64,000 nucleotides of DNA from positions 186,001 through 250,000 of the forward strand of contig NZ_VBWP01000002.1 of assembly GCF_005771635.1 (NCBI RefSeq), in the 5' to 3' direction. The DNA comes from Culicoidibacter larvae. Its GTDB lineage: Bacteria; Bacillota_I; Bacilli_A; Culicoidibacterales; Culicoidibacteraceae. Shown piece by piece: positions 50,729-59,758 of this stretch. Position 1 is the first letter of the stretch; every line of letters begins with the position of its first letter. A model generated the notes under the pieces. It had not been told where the DNA came from and ran no database searches. It saw only the letters and a program-made list of their open reading frames with translations. Made by a program: the position numbers and the translations under genes.

Positions 50729-51774
50729 TACTTGTCACCCCAATCTTTAAACTGCGTCACAAAACGCATATCATTCACATAAAAGTTACGAATATCTTCA
50801 ACACCATACTTCAACATAGCGATTCGCTCAACGCCGATGCCGAAGGCAAAACCACTGACAATTTCCGGATCAAATCCGGCAATCGTCAAAATATTCGGGT
50901 GGCACATACCAGCACCGAGTATTTCAATCCACCCGGTCTGCTTACAAATCGAGCAACCGGAACCGCCACACTTAGCACAAGTCACATCAACTTCCATTGA
51001 TGGCTCAGTAAACGGGAAATATGATGGCCGCAAACGGATTTCCCGTTCCGGACCAAACATATAATGAACGAACTCTTGCAAGGTCGCTTTCAAATGTGCA
51101 AGTGAAATATCACGGCCAATCATAATACCTTCCAATTGCATAAACTGATGTGAATGGGTGGCATCATCATCATCACGACGATATACTTTCCCTGGTGCCA
51201 AAATTTGAATCGGCAAATCTTGCATAGAGCGCGCCTCAAATGTCCGTGACTGCACCCCAGATGTATGCGTACGCAACAAACGATGCATATCAATATAAAA
51301 AGTATCTTGCATATCCCGCGCCGGGTGATTCTTCGGCAAATTCAGCGCCTCAAAATTGTAGTAATCAGTCTCAATTTCCGGACCAACACCTACCTCATAA
51401 CCCATACTGCGGAAGAAAGCAACACTTTCATCGACAATTGCTGTTAATGGATGCTTTCCACCCATAACACGCGCTTGAGCCGGCAAACTGATATCAATCT
51501 TCTCCGCTGCCAAACGCGCCTCAACCTCTGCCGCTTCAAGCTCTGCCATCCGACTTTCGATAACCGCCGCCAGCTCTTGCTTCACTTCGTTCACCGCTGC
51601 CCCGGTTTCCTTTTTTTCTTCAACGCTCATATCGCGCATCTTACCCATAACTTCTTGAATCGGACCTTTCTTACCCAAATACTTGACCCGAATATCATTC
51701 ATTGCCGCTACATCTTTAGCCTCAGCAATCAAATCCAGCGCTTCTTGTTTTATTGTCAGCAACTGCTCTTTCAT
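50728..51774 (-). CDS. pheS: Phenylalanine--tRNA ligase alpha subunit
   Basis: The 348-residue class II synthetase subunit has an N-terminal coiled coil (~1-85) and the catalytic core: DTFYI (motif 1 area), [22 protein letters not shown] (motif 2) and [17 protein letters not shown] (motif 3). A CxxC pair ([12 protein letters not shown]) is present, as in many bacterial PheS. It is expressed from the T-box-controlled promoter upstream; the palindromic repeat lies in its leader. Confidence 0.97.
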   Translation of the reverse strand: MKEQLLTIKQEALDLIAEAKDVAAMNDIRVKYLGKKGPIQEVMGKMRDMSVEEKKETGAAVNEVKQELAAVIESRMAELEAAEVEARLAAEKIDISLPAQARVMGGKHPLTAIVDESVAFFRSMGYEVGVGPEIETDYYNFEALNLPKNHPARDMQDTFYIDMHRLLRTHTSGVQSRTFEARSMQDLPIQILAPGKVYRRDDDDATHSHQFMQLEGIMIGRDISLAHLKATLQEFVHYMFGPEREIRLRPSYFPFTEPSMEVDVTCAKCGGSGCSICKQTGWIEILGAGMCHPNILTIAGFDPEIVSGFAFGIGVERIAMLKYGVEDIRNFYVNDMRFVTQFKDWGDK

Positions 51775-51809
51775 ATAAAATCTCTCCTAACATTGCATTT
51801 AGCTGAATG

Positions 51810-51913
51810 AAAACGCTTGAAATCGCAGGAAATTGAATAAAATTAGGATTGAGCGTATCCAAACATACGTGATTGACTAATTTTATTCGATTTTCAAAAA
51901 TTGCGAGCGTTTT
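51810..51913 (-). repeat. Dispersed palindromic element, copy 2
   Basis: Read on the minus strand it aligns base for base with copy 1 at 18098-18203. The outer stem AAAACGCT pairs with AGCGTTTT, the middle stem is TAATTTTATTC-type with its complement, and the apex is CGTAT-N6-ATACG inside TCA...CTC. Where copy 1 has a G-C pair in the outer stem this copy has A-T, and an A-T pair of the middle stem is turned to T-A, so pairing is kept. A further stem TTTAGCT/AGCTAAA (51798-51804 with 51918-51924) encloses it. It lies between the T-box terminator and pheS. Confidence 0.8.
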
Positions 51914-51930
51914 GCTTTAGCTAAAATAAA

Positions 51931-52200
51931 AAAACGTCCCAATACGCACATACTTGCGTATTGGGACGAAACATTCTCCGCGGTACCACCCAGATTCCCG
52001 GGACTTATTCCCGGACACTCAAAGCTTATAACGGCAAGCAACCGGTTTATTTTTAATTGGAAAATCGCCAACTTTTACAATAAACTGCTCCAAAAGCGAA
52101 TTCATCTGCCAACAACGATCGGGACTCTCAGCCACGGCCCAACTCTCTCAACATCATTTTCTGCAAACTACTACTCTTTCATCTCTGCATTTCTTCCTTA
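51931..52200 (-). promoter_or_regulatory. T-box riboswitch of pheST
   Basis: The T-box core GGGTGGTACCGCGG is read on the minus strand at 51978-51991, followed by a strong terminator stem (51935-51948 with 51955-51968) and T7. The upstream leader holds the stem I and II/III hairpins. A TTC triplet within GATGAATTCGC fits a Phe specifier codon. Uncharged tRNA-Phe should stabilise the antiterminator and raise pheST transcription. Confidence 0.93.
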
Positions 52201-52201
52201 T

Positions 52202-52230
52202 ATTATACGTTATTCGTATTCATTTGCCAA
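52202..52230 (-). promoter_or_regulatory. Promoter of the pheST transcript
   Basis: TTGGCA (52225-52230, minus strand), a 17-base spacer and TATAAT (52202-52207), just upstream of the T-box. Confidence 0.8.
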
Positions 52231-52256
52231 GTGTATTCGGAGAATATCCAAGCAAC

Positions 52257-52901
52257 TTACTCAATTGTCGAGTGACTATAAATATAGAACTCTTCCTGAG
52301 ATGGCATATGTTTTTTCTCCATAGGTTCCAAAGCATCATCAAAAACGACCGCTGCCTGCTCATCAATGCTGAATACTGAGCTTTCATGATAAACCCATTT
52401 ACCCGCTTCTAAAGCATTTGCTTTGAGTTCTTTTACTAGCATTGCTGTAGGATAAATACCATCTTCAAGACTAACATTATATTTTTTACTGCTCTTAAAG
52501 CCATGGCAAACATAGTTACCCGGATTACCAAAAATAACAACTAGATCGTAGCCAAGTTCTATTGCCCGTTTAAACGAATACTCAATAAGCTTTTTACCAT
52601 ATCCTTTACGTTGATGCTCTGGTAATATACAAACCGGTCCAAAGGTTAGAATATCTTTTTCTTTGCCATTTTCATTAACCAGTTTTGCTCTTGTATACAT
52701 AATATTACCGATGATTTCGCCATCAAGTTCAATAACGAAATCCAGTTCCGGAATAAAATCTTCATGCCCGCGCATAATATGAGCCAAATAATGCTCATTT
52801 GCTCCCGGTATATATAAATTCCAAAAGCATTTTCTAATAATTGCTTCAACTTGTTTATTGTCTGTTGCTTTTTCATTTCTAATTGTAATTTTATTACTCA
52901 T
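52257..52901 (-). CDS. GNAT family N-acetyltransferase (large acyl-CoA type)
   Basis: The start ATG 52901 (MSNKITIRNEKATDNKQVEA) follows AAAGGAGT. In the 214-residue protein the acetyl-CoA loop PEHQRKGYGKKLIEYSFK is at ~98-115, preceded by TFGPVCI. A C-terminal extension (KWVYHESSVFSIDEQAAVVF) is typical of GNAT enzymes acting on small amines. The acceptor is unknown. The gene is alone and has a hairpin in its leader. Confidence 0.88.
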   Translation of the reverse strand: MSNKITIRNEKATDNKQVEAIIRKCFWNLYIPGANEHYLAHIMRGHEDFIPELDFVIELDGEIIGNIMYTRAKLVNENGKEKDILTFGPVCILPEHQRKGYGKKLIEYSFKRAIELGYDLVVIFGNPGNYVCHGFKSSKKYNVSLEDGIYPTAMLVKELKANALEAGKWVYHESSVFSIDEQAAVVFDDALEPMEKKHMPSQEEFYIYSHSTIE

Positions 52902-53249
52902 TTTAATCTTAACTCCTTTTATTAAATAACTAATCCAATCACCCATAAACAGCAAAAAAAGCGCAGTATAACACTGCACTACAGACGACACAATTATAAA
53001 TATAATATTGACGTCGTTTAATCTGTAGGGTGATTTTCTCATGCAAAAAACAAAGCATCGTCGCTGCTTTATCTACATAATTATCATACATTCCTTACAG
53101 AACAATCGGCATCAATACACCACTCTTTCTAAGAAAACTATACCATGACTTTATTGGTTTAGCAAGAACTACAAAAAATACTTGTCAATTTTTCGGTTGT
53201 CGTCATAACAAATAACGCGGTATAATAGCAACACAAGGAAGTGATTGAA
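52902..53249. promoter_or_regulatory. Divergent region between GNAT and Ada-like genes
   Basis: A hairpin AGTGCAGT (52973-52980) with ACTGCGCT (52960-52967), followed on the minus strand by seven T, looks like an attenuator in the GNAT leader. For the Ada-like gene, TTGTCG (53197-53202), 18 bases and TATAAT (53221-53226) make a promoter. The rest shows no gene. Confidence 0.5.
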
Positions 53250-54287
53250 ATGAAATTAAGTGACGAAGAAATGTATCGTGCACTCGTAAATAAAGACAGC
53301 AGTTATGAAGGGACTTTTATTACTGGGGTAAAAACCACCGGGATTTTCTGTCGGCCCAGCTGTACCGCCCGAAAACCTAAACGTGAAAATGTTGAGTTTT
53401 TCGCAACCACCAAGGAAGCATTAGAAAATGGCTACCGACCATGTAAAGTTTGTCACCCTCTAGAACCACTAGGCGAAGTTCCAAACTATATTCAGGATTT
53501 ACTTGATGAAATCGAGAGTGACCCAACCAAGAAAATCACCGATGGTGATTTAATCGAACGCGGCATGTCACCGAGCCATGTACGCCGCTGGTTCAAAAAG
53601 AACCACGGCATCAGCTTCCAAGCCTACCAACGCATGATTCGCATCAACGGTGCCTTCACCAACATTATGAGCGGAAAGGGCGTGACTGACTCGGCCTTTG
53701 ATTCCGGCTACAACTCACTAAGCGGTTTTAATAGCGCCTACAAAAATCTGATTGGCGACACTCCAAGCGGCAAAAACAAAAACGTCATCACCGTGATGCG
53801 CTTCACCAGCGTGCTTGGACCAATGATTGCCGCTAGCACTGACAAAGGCATTTGCCTGTTAGAATTTTCCGATCGGCGCATGCTTGAGACAGAGCTCAAG
53901 GATATCCGCCGCATCTTCAAATCTGAGCTCCTCTATGGCGAAAATGACTTACTGCGCCAAGTAAAACGCGAAATAGAAGAATATTTCGCCGGCACGCGAC
54001 AAGCATTTGACGTGCCGCTTGATGTTGTTGGCAGTGACTTCCAAAAACAAGTCTGGGCCCAACTGCAAACTATTCCTTACGGAACCACACGCAGCTACGC
54101 TGAACAAGCAGCTGCGATGAATAATCCTAAAGCAGTACGCGCAGTCGGCACTGCCAATGGTCACAATCGCATCGCGATTATTATTCCATGCCACCGGGTT
54201 ATCGGCAGTAATGGCAAACTAACCGGCTATGGTGGCGGCTTATGGCGCAAACAATGGTTACTGGATTTAGAAATGAAAAATGTTTAA
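53250..54287 (+). CDS. Ada-type O6-methylguanine-DNA methyltransferase/transcription factor
   Basis: The start ATG 53250 (MKLSDEEMYRALVNKDSSYE) follows AGGAAGTGA. Order: Ada zinc domain with Cys34, 38, 65 and 68 (FCRPSCTARKP; RPCKVC); AraC-like helix-turn-helix (~100-175, SPSHVRRWFKKNHGISF); and suicide methyltransferase domain with the acceptor Cys314 in IPCHRVIG. In E. coli Ada, methylation of the zinc-site Cys by DNA phosphotriesters turns the protein into an activator of alkylation repair genes; the C-terminal Cys repairs O6-methylguanine. All key residues are present, so full function is likely. Monocistronic with its own promoter and terminator. Confidence 0.93.
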   Translation: MKLSDEEMYRALVNKDSSYEGTFITGVKTTGIFCRPSCTARKPKRENVEFFATTKEALENGYRPCKVCHPLEPLGEVPNYIQDLLDEIESDPTKKITDGDLIERGMSPSHVRRWFKKNHGISFQAYQRMIRINGAFTNIMSGKGVTDSAFDSGYNSLSGFNSAYKNLIGDTPSGKNKNVITVMRFTSVLGPMIAASTDKGICLLEFSDRRMLETELKDIRRIFKSELLYGENDLLRQVKREIEEYFAGTRQAFDVPLDVVGSDFQKQVWAQLQTIPYGTTRSYAEQAAAMNNPKAVRAVGTANGHNRIAIIIPCHRVIGSNGKLTGYGGGLWRKQWLLDLEMKNV

Positions 54288-54292
54288 TGGAA

Positions 54293-54323
54293 AAACCACC
54301 GGATGCTCGTCATCCGGTGGTTT
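54293..54323 (+). terminator. Terminator of the Ada-like gene
   Basis: The stem AAACCACCGGATG with CATCCGGTGGTTT and loop CTCGT. Nearly the same hairpin ends the CatA-like gene at 59059-59091. Confidence 0.85.
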
Positions 54324-54360
54324 CTTATTTTCCCATAAAATTATTGCATCACTTACACCA

Positions 54361-54455
54361 AATTCTCCATCCAATATGAGACGCGAACTCTAGTATGGGA
54401 TACCACGGGGGCGAGGCATTCCCAATGCTCGTCGACTCATATTGGATGGAGAATT
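54361..54455. repeat. Structured element bounded by a perfect 20-bp inverted repeat
   Basis: 54361-54380 and 54436-54455 are exact inverted repeats. The 55 bases between them hold GTAT-GGG-ATAC (54393-54403) and CGAG(G)CATT-CCC-AATGCTCG (54412-54431). The whole would fold as a long stem ending in a multi-branch loop. It is more GC-rich than its flanks, encodes no protein and shows no flanking target duplication. Confidence 0.65.
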
Positions 54456-54486
54456 ATAGTCAGGCATACTACTTCAACAGCTACCT

Positions 54487-57400
54487 TTAATAACTATTTT
54501 TCTTTCTCAACCAAGCAATAACCAATCCGCCAGTCAAGATAACCGGAACTGCCATTATAATTGCTTCAATTGGGTTACTACCTGTAACCGGTAAGGTTAC
54601 TTCTTCACTGTCTACTGTAATAACTACCTCAACTTTATTGGTTTCGGTTATTTCTACATTTGTTCCCTCGGCTTGGGCAATATTTGATAATTTTCCGTCA
54701 CCTTCCGGAAGTGAATCAGCCAAGATCACATCAAAAGTAATAACTACACTAGCCTGCGGAGCAATAGCACCAACATGAATACCCGATTGAATAAGCTCAC
54801 TTGTTTCAATGCCATTTATTCTAGTATTAACTATTCTTGCATTCTCAAATTCTGAATCACCTAAGCTATCAGTAATTACAACATTCTCAGCTGTAAGATT
54901 ACCAATATTAGTATACTTTACTGTATAGCTGACTACATCGCCGGCAACCACTGTTCCATCCACTCTTGGTACATTTATTGACTTACTGCCAATAAGTTGT
55001 GGTGCGGCATCCGTCGGAAGTATTACTTCGTTGGTTTGCACTTCCTTCATATTTGTTCCTTGCGCCGATGCCGTATTCTTAACAACACCATCGCCTGCCC
55101 CAAGTGGCGTTGAAAATCTTATATTAAAGGTGATTGTTACTACCTCTCCCGAAGAAATATCTCCAACATCAATACCTGTCCGGATGTCACTTGTTGTAGC
55201 AACACCATTAATTGTTGTGTTCTCAATTGTTGCACCGATGAATTCAGAGTCACTTAACGTATCACTAATTATTACTCCCGTTGCTGCCATATTACCTATA
55301 TTGGTATAGCGGATTGAATAATTTATTGTTGTTCCCGCTGAAACGACATTGTTTGTTGCCGATACATCTGCTTGTTTGATACCAATAAGCTCAGGTGCTG
55401 CATCAGTTGGCATCTCAACAATATTTGTTGGAGTATCAGAAATGTTATCACCACTAGCAATTGCAACATTAAAAATCTTACCGTCTCCATTTGCAAGTGG
55501 GCTAGGGAATAATACATCAAAAGTAATTTCCACCGATGCTCCCGGTGCAAGTGTACCTACGTTTACTCCGCTCTTGATATCTCCTGATACAGGTAGTCCA
55601 TTTACTGTTAAGTTGCTTGTGCTAGTTCCTAAAAACTCAGCATCAATAAGTGGATCCTGAATCACGATATTATTCGCTGCAAGATTTCCGAAATTAGTAT
55701 ATTTAATTGTGTACTGAACCGTCTCGCCACCGGCAATCTTCCCATCATTATTCTCATCAACTGCTGTTTTTTCACCAACTAAATGTGGTGCGGCATCGGT
55801 TGATAGTTCAACAGTATTAGTTGGCACCTCAGGGATTCCTGGAACCTTTGCAGTAGCAGTGTTAGCAAGTAATCCATCCCCAGCAGGTAACGGGTTTTGC
55901 AATAAAACATCGAATGTAATAGTCACTGTTTCTCCAACATGTAACTCATCAATAGTAATGCCTGTTTGTATATCTGCATTTGTGGCTACACCATTTACTT
56001 TCGTGTTACTAATGGTACTTCCATTAAATTCACTATCATCCAATCCGTCTTGAACAAGTACATTTTTAGCGCTTAAATTACCACTATTCGTATAGATGAT
56101 TGTATATTGAATGACTTCGCCAGCTTCGACAACGCCATTATCGTTTGCGTCAGTTGCAATCTTCTCTCCCTGAATAATTGGTGCTGCATTAGTTGGAATC
56201 TCTACCTCATTTGTCGGCACTTCCGGAGTTGTGTCACTTTTAATCGAGGCTGTATTGTTCAATAATCCATTACCGGCAGGGAGCGGATTAGCAAAACGAA
56301 CATCAAATGTAATCGTTACTGTAGATTGCGCTTCAAGAGTACCAATATTGATTCCTGAACGAATATCTCCAGAATTGGCTACACCATCTATCTTAAGATT
56401 GCTTATTGTACTTCCATTAAACTCGCTGTCAGAAAGACTATCTCGGACAATAACATTTTCTGCATCTAAATTGCCGATATTTGCATAGGTTAAAGTATAA
56501 GAAATTGTATCACCACCAGCGACACTAGCTGCACTGGTTGCTTTACTACCACTTAATATCGGTGTAGCTAATCGAGGTTCAATTATATACTCACCATTCA
56601 CATTATTCAGTTTCTCATATGACCATGTATCTATATAATTACCATCACCAAATGACTCAATATTTGCAGTTGGCGCAGGGTTTAAATTATATGAGCATAC
56701 ATTTACATTATCAAATTGCCACTTTCTATCTTTAATATATGATATATCCCCCGTTAAGTTTGTAATAGCTTGATTAATTGGAATATCACAACCTGTTGGT
56801 GTATTCAACATATTTTTTATAATGCTGTCATCCCAATAAACAACATTACTTTGAGAACTTTCGTGTCCATTCAAACGAGTAAAACTCATTCCTCCACCCA
56901 AGACTTCAACATCATCAAGAATAAAATGAATTTCTCCAGCCTTTTTAACCTCAGCACGAGCAACTACTTTATTATTAACAGTAACTTTTTTTCCATTTGC
57001 ATCATTACCATCCCAATAAAATGTTGTCGGCTCTCCATATTTAAAAATTAACTGTTTAACAATGTCTCCTTTAGTAACTGATATTTCCCCATCGTTAGGA
57101 TTAACATCTATAACAAACTCAAATTGACCTTGAAAATTATCTATAGTAATTTGAAACTCACCTGAATGTTTGAGATCCGAATCAGGCGTAAAAGTTATTT
57201 TTGAAACATCTATTTTCTTTAGTTGCGGGTTTAACCACGTCATCTCACCATTTGGCAGAGAAAATTCACCAGTAGGAATATCCATAGCAGGTGCATCAAT
57301 AAAAATTTTATTCTTCTCAACACTGTTTTTACAATCATTAGCGTAAGAAGGTTTATAGGCTACATTATTTACAGTTTCGCCTTTCCGAACGGATCCATAG

Positions 57401-58119
57401 AGTGGCAAACACTTTTCATTTCCCGGTGTGTCAGTTGTTACACCAATGCCATCACTATAAAAGCGGCTCCACATTCCATTTATATTATTATATTCAGCTT
57501 TATAAATATACCCATCCACACTTTGATACCATAAGGCCATATTTTCAGTATTATTATTGATATCTGACCAAGTTGGATAGGTAATTAAATCTTCTGACCA
57601 AATTCTACCGGAAACTACTTTATTAGACGTATCCCTTATGTCTATCTTCAAATTATAAATAGGGTCCTCTCCGGCAGCCCGCTCAATATTCAAAGCATAA
57701 ATACCCTCAACATCAACAACTACTTGATTAGCATTTGTACCAACTAAATCGTACAAAATTTTCTGGGTATTGACTTGGGCACGAGTATGAGTAACTGTAG
57801 TTTTCGGTTTCGACAAATTACTACCGCTAGGAACATCGAATTGATAAAACCAAGTATAGGTATCTTTATATCCGTTGTATCCATTATACTGAGTGCTTAT
57901 ACTTATCTTTTCACCCTTTTTTAAATACATATAGACCGTACCATTACTGAAATTATCGATTTGATTTACCGTACCACTATTTCTAGTTGTTCCCTTACCC
58001 GCACGCTCATTGCTTACCTCAACAGGATTAGGATTCGCATCTGTAGCTAAAACCTCTGCTCCCATATTAAAAGTTATAAAAGTCATAGTCAGCAACGCAG
58101 TTAATAATTTAATAGGCAT
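54487..58119 (-). CDS. LPVTG-anchored surface protein with five DUF11-type repeats
   Basis: The 1210-residue protein has a signal peptide (to ~25, ending VLA), a unique N-terminal region (~30-560) and then five repeats of about 125 residues. Each repeat runs 'VxYTIxYTNxGNLxAxNVxxxDxLxDSEF ... GxVTITFDVxxxxPLxxGDG', the DUF11/SdrD-like isopeptide stalk domain. The C-terminus is LPVTG, a hydrophobic helix and RKKNSY, so a sortase attaches it to peptidoglycan. The repeats act as a stalk and the N-terminal part is the probable ligand-binding head. ATG behind GGGGGA. Confidence 0.93.
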   Translation of the reverse strand: MPIKLLTALLTMTFITFNMGAEVLATDANPNPVEVSNERAGKGTTRNSGTVNQIDNFSNGTVYMYLKKGEKISISTQYNGYNGYKDTYTWFYQFDVPSGSNLSKPKTTVTHTRAQVNTQKILYDLVGTNANQVVVDVEGIYALNIERAAGEDPIYNLKIDIRDTSNKVVSGRIWSEDLITYPTWSDINNNTENMALWYQSVDGYIYKAEYNNINGMWSRFYSDGIGVTTDTPGNEKCLPLYGSVRKGETVNNVAYKPSYANDCKNSVEKNKIFIDAPAMDIPTGEFSLPNGEMTWLNPQLKKIDVSKITFTPDSDLKHSGEFQITIDNFQGQFEFVIDVNPNDGEISVTKGDIVKQLIFKYGEPTTFYWDGNDANGKKVTVNNKVVARAEVKKAGEIHFILDDVEVLGGGMSFTRLNGHESSQSNVVYWDDSIIKNMLNTPTGCDIPINQAITNLTGDISYIKDRKWQFDNVNVCSYNLNPAPTANIESFGDGNYIDTWSYEKLNNVNGEYIIEPRLATPILSGSKATSAASVAGGDTISYTLTYANIGNLDAENVIVRDSLSDSEFNGSTISNLKIDGVANSGDIRSGINIGTLEAQSTVTITFDVRFANPLPAGNGLLNNTASIKSDTTPEVPTNEVEIPTNAAPIIQGEKIATDANDNGVVEAGEVIQYTIIYTNSGNLSAKNVLVQDGLDDSEFNGSTISNTKVNGVATNADIQTGITIDELHVGETVTITFDVLLQNPLPAGDGLLANTATAKVPGIPEVPTNTVELSTDAAPHLVGEKTAVDENNDGKIAGGETVQYTIKYTNFGNLAANNIVIQDPLIDAEFLGTSTSNLTVNGLPVSGDIKSGVNVGTLAPGASVEITFDVLFPSPLANGDGKIFNVAIASGDNISDTPTNIVEMPTDAAPELIGIKQADVSATNNVVSAGTTINYSIRYTNIGNMAATGVIISDTLSDSEFIGATIENTTINGVATTSDIRTGIDVGDISSGEVVTITFNIRFSTPLGAGDGVVKNTASAQGTNMKEVQTNEVILPTDAAPQLIGSKSINVPRVDGTVVAGDVVSYTVKYTNIGNLTAENVVITDSLGDSEFENARIVNTRINGIETSELIQSGIHVGAIAPQASVVITFDVILADSLPEGDGKLSNIAQAEGTNVEITETNKVEVVITVDSEEVTLPVTGSNPIEAIIMAVPVILTGGLVIAWLRKKNSY

Positions 58120-58417
58120 ATTATTTCCCCCATTTTTAGTGATTCAACATTCACATTTTTTGGCAACTTTTTCATTACCTTCTTTAAACATTATACTAAA
58201 AGACATATATGAAAAAAGCCCAAATACTTGGAGTTTTTTACCAAATAAATATCTACACCTATACTTTTTATGAATAAACCCTAATAAAAAAGAGCTAACC
58301 ATGACTAGCTCTTTTTTATAATTTTAGTATTCCATCAGAAACATAGGTGGTTGCTCATTCCACCCTTAGTTAAGATATGGTAAGATAGAGAAAAGACTTA
58401 AAGGAGGAAATAGGTAG
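58120..58417. promoter_or_regulatory. Divergent region between the surface-protein and CatA-like genes
   Basis: A terminator-like hairpin AAAAAGAGCTA with TAGCTCTTTTT (58286-58316) and a second stem GGTGG-N9-CCACC (58347-58365) lie upstream of the CatA-like gene. No convincing -10/-35 pair was found between the second hairpin and that gene, so expression may be read through or attenuated. Confidence 0.45.
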
Positions 58418-59044
58418 ATGGAAAAGATAGATTTAGCAACTTGGGAACGGAAAGCACATTTTGATTTTTTTAAGCAGTTTGCCAATCCCCATTTTTCTAT
58501 GAGTGCAACCGTTAATGTTACAAATATATACAATGTGACAAAACAGAACAATGAATCGATATTTTGTTCGCTGCTCTTTGTAATCATGCAAACCCTTAAT
58601 GAAATAAAAGCGTTTAGATTACGAATTATTGATGATGAAGTTTTTGAATGCTCAGTTACTCATCCAAACTGTACGGTTTTAGATAAAAATAATCTATTTG
58701 GGTTTTGTAGTATTGACTTTGTTGATGATAAAAAGACGTTTATCGAACATGCAAAGACTCGAATTGATCGTGCCAAAGAGCATTTTTCATTAGCAGTTGA
58801 GCCAAGAAATAATGTGGTATTTTTTTCAACGATTCCATGGGTCGACTTTACCAGCATTTCTCACCCGATTCAAATCGTTGAAGTTGATAGTGTGCCCAGG
58901 ATAACAATAGGGAAAATCCATGCCGATACTAACGGTAATAAGTTAATGCTGGTATCTATTCAAGTTCACCATGGCTTAGCCGATGGTTATCATGTCGGAT
59001 TGTTTTTCCAGTTATTGCAAGAAAAACTTGATTCTGTTTACTAG
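58418..59044 (+). CDS. CatA-like (type A chloramphenicol acetyltransferase family) protein
   Basis: The 208-residue protein follows the CAT plan from its first residues (MEKIDLATWERKAHFDFFKQ) to the catalytic motif VHHGLADGYHVGLF (His184/185, Asp189) and contains the family's FFSTIPWVDFTSISHP. Type A CAT enzymes transfer acetyl from acetyl-CoA to chloramphenicol as trimers. Housekeeping homologues with the same motif occur in many Firmicutes chromosomes, so resistance cannot be assumed. Site AAAGGAGG, monocistronic. Confidence 0.88.
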   Translation: MEKIDLATWERKAHFDFFKQFANPHFSMSATVNVTNIYNVTKQNNESIFCSLLFVIMQTLNEIKAFRLRIIDDEVFECSVTHPNCTVLDKNNLFGFCSIDFVDDKKTFIEHAKTRIDRAKEHFSLAVEPRNNVVFFSTIPWVDFTSISHPIQIVEVDSVPRITIGKIHADTNGNKLMLVSIQVHHGLADGYHVGLFFQLLQEKLDSVY

Positions 59045-59058
59045 TCTAATATTAGAGT

Positions 59059-59091
59059 GAACCCACCGGATGCTCGTCATCCGGTGGGTTC
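59059..59091 (+). terminator. Terminator of the CatA-like gene
   Basis: The stem GAACCCACCGGATG with its complement and loop CTCGT, nearly identical to the terminator at 54293-54323. Confidence 0.85.
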
Positions 59092-59182
59092 TTATTTTTA
59101 TAAAAAAATGAATGCAAAAAATTTTATATCATGATATCGTCAAAGAGTAATGCATTACAACTAATTTGAAGGAGTTGTAAAT

Positions 59183-59614
59183 ATGAACATAACTATTGAA
59201 AACTTTGAACCTATGGCTATTGCCTATTATCGCCAGATTGGTCCTTATGGAGCAAACAATGTTACTGTGATGACAAAAATCAAAAACTGGGCAACCGACC
59301 AAAATTTATTTAATAAAGACGCCGTTATTTTAGGCATTATTCATGATAATCCTACTACAACCGCACCGGAAAATTGTCGCTATGATGCGGCAATCATTGT
59401 TACGGCTAATTATCCTGAAATAGAACAAACTACTTTGGCGGGTGGTAAATATGCAGTCATGACGCTTGAACATACTGTTGAAGCAATGCAAGCAGTTTGG
59501 GAAAACATTGCTAGTGCCAAGCTTAATCTTGACAGCACCCGACCAATTCTTGAACGATACCCGCGCGCGCTTGTAGATATCCACCTTTGTCAAATCTGTA
59601 TTCCGGTTGATTGA
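59183..59614 (+). CDS. GyrI-like small-molecule-binding protein
   Basis: The 143-residue stand-alone GyrI-like/SbmC-type domain starts MNITIENFEPMAIAYYRQIG and has YDAAIIVTANYPEIEQTTLAGGKYAVMTL in its middle, with the AGG(K/R)YAV turn typical of the effector domains of AraC/BmrR regulators. Free-standing members bind small molecules or protect gyrase. No DNA-binding part is present. Site AAGGAGT; a terminator follows. Confidence 0.85.
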   Translation: MNITIENFEPMAIAYYRQIGPYGANNVTVMTKIKNWATDQNLFNKDAVILGIIHDNPTTTAPENCRYDAAIIVTANYPEIEQTTLAGGKYAVMTLEHTVEAMQAVWENIASAKLNLDSTRPILERYPRALVDIHLCQICIPVD

Positions 59615-59624
59615 TAAAACTTAA

Positions 59625-59655
59625 AAAAAGACAAGAGCCGAACTCTTGTCTTTTT
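59625..59655 (+). terminator. Terminator of the GyrI-like gene
   Basis: A 13-bp stem (59625-59637 with 59643-59655) with A and T runs. Confidence 0.85.
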
Positions 59656-59758
59656 AACAACTCACTTTACACACAATATTAAAAATATGTAATTTATGCA
59701 AGTCACTTGCTATCATCACCAAAAAAACTTATCATTATACATGTAAGGAGAGGATTTT

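Noticed and set aside
51883-52071. 62-codon minus-strand open frame through the T-box
   Set aside because: It reads through the conserved T-box core and terminator, which explain the sequence fully.
54314-54460. tRNA or tRNA-like gene in the element at 54361-54455
   Set aside because: The fold is branched, but there is no TTCAA/TTCGA T-arm, no anticodon arm of the right size and no CCA end.
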